In this document: in pieces, positions 1 to 4,564 of the stretch
How positions within the stretch are numbered: position 1 is the stretch's first letter
How the letters are laid out: each line of letters starts with the position of its first letter
Origin: Candidatus Dormiibacterota bacterium
Lineage (GTDB): Bacteria; Chloroflexota; Dormibacteria; Aeolococcales; Aeolococcaceae
Assembly (NCBI GenBank): GCA_027451645.1
Contig: DAIDIX010000135.1
Location: 1 to 5,395 of the forward strand
DNA length: 5,395 nt
Reading direction: 5' to 3'
The notes under the pieces: generated by a model
What the model saw: the letters and a program-made list of their open reading frames with translations, nothing else
Databases searched by the model: none
What the model was told of the DNA's origin: nothing
Program-made: the position numbers and the translations under genes

Positions 1-123
1 TGAACAGGAAGACATCAGGCATTACCTCGTCATGCATCCTTTTGCTCACGTCTCAATCTTTCCGTCCCGTGAGCATGTTGCAGGCATGCTTCATATCACT
101 GTTACAGTCTTGTGCGGATATGT
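1..123. other. Noncoding left edge of the window
   Basis: No gene is supported here. The short open frames lack a ribosome binding site and recognisable protein features. The only visible structure is a 6-bp inverted repeat, AGCATG at 72-77 and CATGCT at 85-90, with a 7-nt loop. The stretch lies beyond the probable end of the helicase transcript. It may belong to the control region or tail of a gene outside the window, which cannot be decided from here. Confidence 0.5.
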
Positions 124-155
124 CACTCCCTGTGAGGCGTCCCACAGGGATCGTG
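124..155 (-). terminator. Hairpin downstream of the helicase gene, probable terminator
   Basis: Arms TCCCTGTG (127-134) and CACAGGGA (143-150) are perfectly complementary around an 8-nt loop. Flanking CAC (124-126) and GTG (153-155) can extend the stem past a 2-nt bulge. The hairpin starts about 40 nt after the helicase stop codon, where a terminator is expected. No clean T-tract follows on either strand (AAATTT on the plus side), so intrinsic termination is not proven. It could instead be an mRNA 3'-end stabiliser or act together with Rho. The core ACAGGGA/TCCCTGT also occurs in the stem of the terminator at 2839-2887. Confidence 0.5.
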
Positions 156-196
156 AAATTTGCACCCATACCCCGTACAGTCCCAACGCAATGGCA

Positions 197-1483
197 TCAG
201 GACGGTGTGGTGTGGCTTCTCCTATCCCGTGACTGGAACGGGCGTCCCTGCCAGCGTGAGGGTCGTCGCCTCTGCTGGGACTGCGGTCCAGAAAAGCGTG
301 AGTTGCGTGGTTCGTCAAGTGTCTCTGTCATGATCCACTCGCCTGCCTCCAGGAGCCGCTCGCCATCAAGCTTTGGAAGTGCAGGCGCTCCCTGCTTCCG
401 AAGCTTCCTCCACTGCTCCGCATCCTGGTCACTGAGGAAGGTGATGGCCTTTCCTTCAGCACCATTTCTCGCAGTCCGCCCGACTCTGTGCGTGAGCCAC
501 TGTGGCGTTTCAGGAAGCTCGTAATTCACCACAAGACCAACATTGGCAACATCGATTCCCCGTGCTGCAACGTTGGTTGCGACAAGCACTTCTGCATCCT
601 GCTTCCGGAATGCACTGATTGCCCGGTCCCTCGCATTCTGGGACAGGTTTCCCTGCAGTTCTGCAGCAGTATGCCCAAGCTGCAAAAGGTCCCGAGCAAG
701 CTTCTTCGCACCATGCTTGGTCCTATGAAAGACAATGGTCTGGCTCTGCTCCAGATCACGCTGCCGGTGGAGGAGCCGAGAAAGGGTCTTGAGCTTCATG
801 TCCCCTCGTACTGCCATCATTCCATGCTCAAGAAGCGGTTCCTGGCTCTGCACGCCCTTTACACGCACAGGATGCTGGAGATGCTTCGCAATCATCTGCT
901 GGACCCACTCTGGCATCGTTGCGGATGCCAGTATCGACTGACGGGTGGCATGTGCTCCTGTCACAGGACACATTCCAAGAATTCTTTCGACATCGTGGGC
1001 AAACCCCTGATCGAGCATTTCATCTGCCTCATCAAGCACGAGGTACTCTATCTTCCCAAGCCGTGCATCACCGCGCTCAGCAAGATCGAGAAGGCGACCT
1101 GGACAGGCAACGATGACATCAGGAGCATTCCGAAGAAGGGTGAGCTGGGCTCCGTAGCCCACTCCCCCCATGAGCACAGCTGTACGCAGGCCCCTGTCAA
1201 CCTTCCGGATGACTCCTGCCACCTGGGTTGCAAGCTCCCGTGTAGGAACGAGAATGAGGGCACGTGCTCCATGTCCACCATGTCCTGCTAGCCGCTCCAC
1301 CATTGGGACGACATATGCAAGCGTCTTTCCAGAACCTGTCGGTGCATCTATGACACAGTCACATCCCCTCAGAAGCTGGGGAATCGCATCCTGCTGGACA
1401 GGATTGGGAGTCTCATAGCCTGCTGCTGTCAGTGCTTCTGCAGTACGTGAACGCACACCTATACTCTGAAATGTCTCAGACAT
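197..1483 (-). CDS. DEAD-box ATP-dependent RNA helicase
   Basis: A 428-residue cytoplasmic RNA helicase of superfamily 2 that would use ATP to unwind or remodel RNA. Conserved motifs appear in order: Q motif (GYETPNPVQ, 22-30), motif I APTGSGKT (47-54), Ia PTREL (80-84), Ib CPGR (127-130), II DEAD (151-154), III SAT (187-189), IV VFHRTK (251-256), V ATNVAARGID (302-311) and VI HRVGRTAR (332-339). Several differ from the usual forms: APTG for AQTG, CPGR for TPGR, ATNV for ATDV and RTAR for RTGR. The core is complete, and a short basic tail (about 393-428, with RRR and RDRR) probably helps bind RNA. The start at 1483 is chosen because GAGGT lies 6 nt upstream; an ATG 7 codons earlier has no such site. 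The gene stands alone on its strand. Which subfamily (RhlE, CshA or DeaD-like) it belongs to cannot be settled by eye. Confidence 0.93.
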   Translation of the reverse strand: MSETFQSIGVRSRTAEALTAAGYETPNPVQQDAIPQLLRGCDCVIDAPTGSGKTLAYVVPMVERLAGHGGHGARALILVPTRELATQVAGVIRKVDRGLRTAVLMGGVGYGAQLTLLRNAPDVIVACPGRLLDLAERGDARLGKIEYLVLDEADEMLDQGFAHDVERILGMCPVTGAHATRQSILASATMPEWVQQMIAKHLQHPVRVKGVQSQEPLLEHGMMAVRGDMKLKTLSRLLHRQRDLEQSQTIVFHRTKHGAKKLARDLLQLGHTAAELQGNLSQNARDRAISAFRKQDAEVLVATNVAARGIDVANVGLVVNYELPETPQWLTHRVGRTARNGAEGKAITFLSDQDAEQWRKLRKQGAPALPKLDGERLLEAGEWIMTETLDEPRNSRFSGPQSQQRRRPSRWQGRPFQSRDRRSHTTPS

Positions 1484-1489
1484 CTGGTT

Positions 1490-1494
1490 ACCTC
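1490..1494 (-). promoter_or_regulatory. Ribosome binding site of the helicase gene
   Basis: On the minus strand GAGGT stands 6 nt before the ATG at 1483. It fixes that codon as the start rather than the in-frame ATG at 1504, which would place this site inside the coding sequence. Confidence 0.75.
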
Positions 1495-1514
1495 GGTCCG
1501 GCACCTGCCGGTCC
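1495..1514 (-). promoter_or_regulatory. Inverted repeat abutting the helicase ribosome binding site
   Basis: In the helicase leader, CCGGCA and TGCCGG form a 6-bp GC-rich inverted repeat with almost no loop (realistically 5 bp and a 4-nt loop). Beyond an A-A mismatch, flanking GG and CC can add two pairs. The repeat ends directly next to GAGGT. As RNA it would place a compact stem against the ribosome binding site; as DNA it could be an operator. DEAD-box helicase genes are often cold-regulated through their leaders, but whether this one is remains inference. Confidence 0.45.
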
Positions 1515-1536
1515 CATCATTTAGCCTCTCAACTGG

Positions 1537-1542
1537 ATATTA
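1537..1542 (-). promoter_or_regulatory. Candidate -10 element of the helicase gene
   Basis: TAATAT on the minus strand matches TATAAT at four of six positions and would give a leader of roughly 45 nt containing the inverted repeat at 1495-1514. The hexamer at the -35 spacing is a poor match (ATGCGG), so this is a weak prediction. Confidence 0.3.
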
Positions 1543-1592
1543 GGCCGGTTCTTGAGGATCCGCATTCTGCGAAGCGGAGAGAGGTTCACCAA

Positions 1593-1629
1593 GGTGGCGC
1601 ATCACAGTGACACAGCACTGTGCGTTACC
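1593..1629 (+). promoter_or_regulatory. Candidate RNA stem-loop between helicase and surface-protein genes
   Basis: Read as plus-strand RNA, GGTGGCGCA (1593-1601) pairs along its whole length with TGCGTTACC (1621-1629), using two G-U pairs. Inside, after a 3-nt bulge, CAGTG (1605-1609) pairs with CACTG (1616-1620) around a 6-nt loop. As DNA the core is also a perfect 7-bp inverted repeat, CACAGTG (1603-1609) and CACTGTG (1616-1622). It could be a leader structure or an operator. No T-tract follows, so it is not a typical terminator. Confidence 0.4.
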
Positions 1630-1860
1630 GACACCATAGCATGATGGCTGCCTGGAACGTCTTGAAGGGAGACATTCCACCTCTCCAGAAGGCGTGCAGG
1701 GAGTTTCACCAACGGCCTTCCACTTCCCTCGCACCTCCAGTCGAGCATCCAATTCCCAATTGCCGATGTCCTCACCAGAGCAGAGGCATCCATGCATGGA
1801 AACCCAGAAAAAGCCGTATCCGTTACACTTGTATCAGAGGGCAATGTCCTCAAATGGGTG

Positions 1861-1868
1861 AAGGGGGG
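1861..1868 (+). promoter_or_regulatory. Ribosome binding site of the surface-protein gene
   Basis: AAGGGGGG lies 6 nt before the ATG at 1875 and can pair with the anti-Shine-Dalgarno end of 16S rRNA with one G-U pair. It selects this start over the in-frame ATG at 1854 and the open frame back to 1620. The resulting protein begins with a basic n-region followed by a hydrophobic stretch, as an exported protein should. Confidence 0.75.
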
Positions 1869-1874
1869 AAAGAG

Positions 1875-2825
1875 ATGGTCAATTCCATCGGTCTACGCGC
1901 ACGTGGACCAGAACCGCGTCGTCGTGCTGGTCTCATTCTTACTGTAGTGGGGCTTATTCTTGCAGTCATTGGAACGCACGGTGCATTTGCAGCAAGTGCA
2001 GTCAACAATGGACTTGGCTGCGGGGCAACCTCAGCCAAGATCACGAATGTGACCTACACCATAGTCGGTACATCTGGAACCAAGACCGTTGCAAACCTAA
2101 GAAATGAGGCTGCCCAGGGTGACACTGTCACAGCGAACTTCACTGTTGAAACCACACCGGCATCCGGCTGCCTCACGCTGAGCCTCGTATCGTACGATGC
2201 TCCGCTGCCCTATTTCACGACTGCATCCGCACCGCAGCAGACAATCTACAAGCAGGTGAGTGGCACATACAAGAATGGACAGAAAGGATCACTGAGTGTC
2301 ACCCTTCCCACCTGCTACTACCAGGTGGACTTTGTCTTTGGAGCACCAATCTGGCCGCTCACTGCAACGGATGACTACAACGTGAATGGCACGCTTGCAA
2401 GTGCAGACAACGGAGGCACTGTCACGTGTCCACTTCCAAAGCCGAGCCCCAGCCCGACACCCACTTCTACGCCAACACCGACGCCCACACCTACACCAAC
2501 ACCAACACCTACACCTACACCTACACCCACGCCTACGCCTACGCCTACGCCCACACCCACACCCACACCCACACCCACACCCACACCTACACCTACACCT
2601 ACACCCACACCTACGCCCACACCTACGCCATCCCCCACCTCGAGTGTCCAGGGGATCACTACCACGCCATCACCATCACCGTCGCCACAGGGCACTCCCG
2701 TTGCAGTGGTCCAGGGGGTTTCAACTCCCAACACTGGAAGCGGCATGACCCTCTTCGCAGGTCTCTTCCTCGTTCTGAGTGGAGCACTCGTGATGCTCAC
2801 ACAGAACAGACGTCGATTTCACTAG
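1875..2825 (+). CDS. Secreted surface protein with Thr-Pro stalk and LPXTG-like tail
   Basis: A 316-residue protein, unnamed as a family. Residues 1-18 are arginine-rich, 19-39 are hydrophobic, and AFA|A near 37-40 looks like a signal peptidase site. Residues 41-186 form an extracytoplasmic domain, probably beta-rich, with cysteines at 49, 99, 147 and 185 that could make two disulfides. Its most distinctive part is CYYQVDFVFG (147-156), followed by DNGGTVTC (178-185). A Pro/Ser/Thr linker leads into 27 uninterrupted Thr-Pro dipeptides (199-252), a stiff stalk and a possible O-glycosylation target. The end reads TPNTG (284-288), about 20 hydrophobic residues, then RRR, the order of a sortase signal, but with Thr where LPXTG has Leu. 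The tail could be wall-anchored or stay as a membrane anchor. No sortase is visible here. The gene faces the lipoprotein gene across a shared terminator. Function is unknown. Confidence 0.85.
   Translation: MVNSIGLRARGPEPRRRAGLILTVVGLILAVIGTHGAFAASAVNNGLGCGATSAKITNVTYTIVGTSGTKTVANLRNEAAQGDTVTANFTVETTPASGCLTLSLVSYDAPLPYFTTASAPQQTIYKQVSGTYKNGQKGSLSVTLPTCYYQVDFVFGAPIWPLTATDDYNVNGTLASADNGGTVTCPLPKPSPSPTPTSTPTPTPTPTPTPTPTPTPTPTPTPTPTPTPTPTPTPTPTPTPTPTPTPTPTPTPSPTSSVQGITTTPSPSPSPQGTPVAVVQGVSTPNTGSGMTLFAGLFLVLSGALVMLTQNRRRFH
2469..2630 (+). repeat. In-frame hexanucleotide tandem repeat, 27 units
   Basis: Twenty-seven consecutive 6-bp units of the form AC[A/G]CC[N], each encoding Thr-Pro. Units fall into homogeneous runs: ACACCT x3 (2505-2522), ACGCCT x3 (2529-2546), ACACCC x5 (2553-2582) and ACACCT x3 (2583-2600). 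A 24-bp block at 2505-2528 recurs exactly at 2583-2606, 78 bp away. Such runs suggest growth by slippage or unequal crossing-over. Changes in steps of 6 bp keep the reading frame, so they would vary stalk length rather than switch the gene off. The tract leaves all frames open and creates spurious Thr-His and Val-Gly frames. Confidence 0.95.
2724..2822 (+). other. Cell-wall sorting-like C-terminal signal of the surface protein
   Basis: Codons 284-316 encode TPNTG, then GSGM, a hydrophobic segment of about 18 residues (292-309) and the basic end QNRRRFH. The order and spacing match sortase substrates, which are cut between Thr and Gly of LPXTG. The Thr in place of Leu is unusual. A similar tract, SVQGITTTPSPSP (257-269), precedes VVQGVSTPNTG (278-288) and looks like a degenerate copy of the region just before the motif. 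Confidence 0.65.
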
Positions 2826-2838
2826 GCGCAAACCATAA

Positions 2839-2887
2839 CAGAACAGGGATCTCCCGCACCCCAAGGGTGAAGGGGGTCCCTGTTTTG
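2839..2887. terminator. Bidirectional hairpin terminator between convergent genes
   Basis: A long stem with small internal defects: AACAGGGA (2842-2849) pairs with TCCCTGTT (2877-2884), CTCCC (2851-2855) pairs with GGGGG (2872-2876) with one wobble, and CACCC (2857-2861) pairs with GGGTG (2865-2869), closing on the loop CAA. C, A and G at 2839-2841 can pair with T, T and G at 2885-2887. A-rich sequence precedes it and TTTT (2883-2886) follows on the plus strand, so it fits intrinsic termination of the surface-protein gene. Being symmetric and placed 10 bp before the lipoprotein stop codon on the other strand, it probably serves both genes. Confidence 0.8.
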
Positions 2888-2897
2888 CATTTCTCCC

Positions 2898-3704
2898 TTA
2901 GCGAGAAAATGCAATCATGTCAACCGGGTCTGTCGCATACCGGTGGTATGAAAGGACGGCGCTCCAAAGTGCTTCAATCGTGACTGTCTCTGTCCCCGGT
3001 CCGTTGTACCCGGCAACACTTCCTGCTGACTCTGCATACGTCACAGTGTCTGCTGCAGCCGTGCCACCCCTGAAGTCATATCCAATAACTGCAATCATGT
3101 GCTGCGCCTCATACCCGTCCCAGCCTGGGAGGCTTCCTGTCATGACATGGACGAGCACCGGAGTTCCATGGGATGCAAGCGGGAGCAGGGAACCACTGGG
3201 TACTGATTCCTCTATAGCCGATACCAGCTCTGCTGGTGAAGACAGATGAGTTCCCACATACTCCCCATTCCCACTGCCAATGATCGGAATGAGGTAATGA
3301 TTGATTGCAGCAACAGCATCGTTTCCCCAGACACCAAAGTCCGGCTGCAGCTTCGCTTCCGCAGCAATTGCATCAATGCCAGGCGGGTGCGCTGTCCACA
3401 TCGAGAGCAGCATGGAAATCGCTCCCGGAACACAGTAATTCCTGTACGAATACGTGTTAGGCTCCCGAACGAGAGCCACTGCATCGCTTCCCACAAGGAT
3501 CGGGACATGAGCTGCAGAAGTAGGGCTTGCGGAAGCGGACGGACTTGACAGTGAGTGCTTCTGGGTTGCAAGCCGGTCAGCAGTCTGCCCCGGAGTGCTC
3601 CCAGCCTTTCCTGTGCTTCCACAACCGGAAAAAGCGATGGTGCAGACCATGACAGACACCATGCAGAATACCCAGCGTGTACCTGCATGATTGATCCGTC
3701 TCAT
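2898..3704 (-). CDS. Lipoprotein with C39-like cysteine peptidase domain
   Basis: A 268-residue exported protein. From the start at 3704, residues 1-27 form a lipoprotein signal (basic MRRINHAGTR, hydrophobic core, lipobox FSGC) with Cys28 as the lipidated residue. A Ser/Ala/Thr/Pro linker (about 50-66) precedes a papain-like fold domain resembling the C39-like peptidases (C39_2 type) found outside the membrane in Gram-positive bacteria. The expected nucleophile is Cys91 in YCVPGAISMLL, and the expected histidine is His202 in HMIAVIGYD. The block GVWGNDAVAAINHYL (124-138) fits the family layout. Where members usually have a DP pair after the histidine strand, this one has YAESAG (223-228), and the usual YCGP is YCVP, so activity is uncertain. 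It could be a protease, an amidase-like enzyme or an inactive binding protein. An ATG 17 codons earlier (3755) would lengthen the signal to an unlikely size. Confidence 0.8.
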   Translation of the reverse strand: MRRINHAGTRWVFCMVSVMVCTIAFSGCGSTGKAGSTPGQTADRLATQKHSLSSPSASASPTSAAHVPILVGSDAVALVREPNTYSYRNYCVPGAISMLLSMWTAHPPGIDAIAAEAKLQPDFGVWGNDAVAAINHYLIPIIGSGNGEYVGTHLSSPAELVSAIEESVPSGSLLPLASHGTPVLVHVMTGSLPGWDGYEAQHMIAVIGYDFRGGTAAADTVTYAESAGSVAGYNGPGTETVTIEALWSAVLSYHRYATDPVDMIAFSR

Positions 3705-3710
3705 GCCCAC

Positions 3711-3738
3711 ATTATCGCTGTTTCTGCTTTCTCGTCCA
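3711..3738 (-). promoter_or_regulatory. Candidate promoter of the lipoprotein gene
   Basis: On the minus strand TGGACG (3733-3738, four matches to TTGACA) and GATAAT (3711-3716, five matches to TATAAT) are 16 bp apart. The -10 ends 6 nt before the ATG at 3704, so transcription would begin at or next to the start codon. No Shine-Dalgarno sequence is seen before that ATG, which fits a leaderless mRNA. The position also supports 3704 over the upstream ATG. Confidence 0.5.
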
Positions 3739-3800
3739 TGACAGGGTGAAGCCATCCGTGCAGCACCATGAGATCCCAGGCTATCCAGCCATCTCTCGCC

Positions 3801-3806
3801 TACAAT
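3801..3806 (+). promoter_or_regulatory. Candidate -10 element of the oxidoreductase-transporter operon
   Basis: TACAAT matches TATAAT at five of six positions and ends 8 nt before the ATG at 3815, so the predicted mRNA would start almost at that codon. The hexamer at -35 spacing (AGGCTA) is poor. AGAAGAG just before the ATG is too close to act as a normal ribosome binding site. Confidence 0.4.
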
Positions 3807-3814
3807 CAGAAGAG

Positions 3815-4564
3815 ATGCGCGTCTCCATCCTTCTTCCGACCAACATGCCCCTACCGGATCTTCAGCGTGAGGCAGCCGAGATCGAGCAGGCTGGACTTGC
3901 AGGCATATGGCTCCCTGACCATCTCAGTGGTGGCACCTTCTTCCCTGAGGGAGACTGGAAAGGATCGATCACAACTCTTGCACTCCTCGCCAGGGAAACC
4001 TCCTCCATCCGGCTTGGACTTCTCGTTGCAAGCACAGTCCTCCGTCCTGCAGCCACATTGGCTCTTGAGCTGGCAACGCTTAGGGCCACAGGCAGAGACA
4101 TTGTCTGCGGTATTGGAAGGGGAGCAGAACGGGATTCAGAGTGCACGGGAAGATCGCTCGCATCCGCATCAGAACTCTACTCGTATGCACAAACAGTGGT
4201 TGCGAAGAATGTTCCCGTTGTCGTTGCAGCAAACGGTCCCGCAAGCCTTGCCTCAGCACTCAGGACTGGCGGAGGCTGGGTGACAACAGGCGGATACGGC
4301 ATCACTGGTCCGGAAAAGGAACACGCAGTCAGCGCACTGCTCACTGAATGGCGGCTGCAGGAAGGTCGTGATGCCTTCCTGCTCATTGACCCGTTTGAGG
4401 AGTCCCCATGGGCGTCTGAACGCGCATTTCGGACAATTGTTGATACCTGGCAGAAGGTGGGAATTGATGAGCTCGTACTCTGGAATCCCGCATCCTACCG
4501 CACACCCTCTCGACTTACCTACCACGATGCAGCCTCACTGCTTGGAAACCTTGCTGATGGATGA
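3815..4564 (+). CDS. Short LLM-class flavin-dependent oxidoreductase
   Basis: A 249-residue cytoplasmic enzyme of the luciferase-like monooxygenase fold, which uses FMN or F420 to oxidise or reduce small molecules. Family signs are the N-terminal strand MRVSILLPTN, AGLAGIWLPDHL (26-37), IRLGLLVAST followed by LRPAATLALELATL (65-89), IVCGIGRGAERD (96-107), VPVVVAANGPASLASAL (133-149) and VGIDELVLWNP (215-225). The Asp-His pair at 35-36 is common in F420-using members, but the cofactor is not certain. Most relatives have roughly 280-350 residues. Here the link between the GIGRG and VPVVVAANGP blocks is only about 30 residues, so a helix or loop insertion seems missing. The start at 3815 is preferred because the protein then begins at the first beta strand; an upstream ATG at 3746 adds 23 unrelated residues. 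It overlaps the transporter gene by 8 bp and shares its transcript. Confidence 0.82.
   Translation: MRVSILLPTNMPLPDLQREAAEIEQAGLAGIWLPDHLSGGTFFPEGDWKGSITTLALLARETSSIRLGLLVASTVLRPAATLALELATLRATGRDIVCGIGRGAERDSECTGRSLASASELYSYAQTVVAKNVPVVVAANGPASLASALRTGGGWVTTGGYGITGPEKEHAVSALLTEWRLQEGRDAFLLIDPFEESPWASERAFRTIVDTWQKVGIDELVLWNPASYRTPSRLTYHDAASLLGNLADG

Larger units (their letters stand above)
1515..1874. other. Divergent intergenic region rich in inverted repeats
   Basis: About 360 bp separate the helicase leader from the surface-protein start, and no gene is supported. The plus frame of the surface gene stays open back to 1620, and two minus-strand frames of 83-85 codons overlap it. None has a convincing ribosome binding site or recognisable protein. 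The region holds several symmetric sequences: TCCGC/GCGGA (1559-1578), a bulged stem (1593-1629), CAATT-CCC-AATTG (1750-1762) and a perfect 12-bp palindrome TCCATGCATGGA (1789-1800). A weak -10-like TACACT lies at 1824-1829, without a good -35. Promoters for both flanking genes must lie here, so some of these sites may be operators. Confidence 0.5.

Noticed and set aside
488..1291. A 267-codon plus-strand frame opposite the helicase gene
   Set aside because: It lies entirely within the helicase coding sequence, whose complete motif series identifies the real gene. The product is a shadow, with no recognisable domain and no ribosome binding site.
1540..1853. Two overlapping minus-strand frames of 83-85 codons in the intergenic region
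   Set aside because: No ribosome binding site or recognisable protein features are seen. One begins with TTG, the frames conflict with each other, and the helicase promoter is expected nearby.
1620..1874. Upstream extension of the surface-protein frame to an ATG at 1620
   Set aside because: The added 85 residues carry no recognisable protein features and would bury the signal peptide in the interior. The ATG at 1875 has a strong ribosome binding site and is followed directly by a signal peptide.
2469..2630. CRISPR array or telomere-like repeat
   Set aside because: The units are 6 bp with no spacers, lie in frame inside a gene and encode Thr-Pro. This is a coding tandem repeat.
2375..2800. 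Minus-strand frame encoding a long Val-Gly repeat, and the plus-strand Thr-His/Thr-Tyr frame over the same tract
   Set aside because: Both are by-products of the hexanucleotide repeat, which leaves every frame open. Neither has a credible start or domain, and the Thr-Pro frame explains the region fully.
3746..3814. Earlier start (ATG at 3746) for the oxidoreductase
   Set aside because: It adds 23 residues before the first beta strand typical of the family, has no ribosome binding site, and would place the -10-like TACAAT inside the coding sequence.
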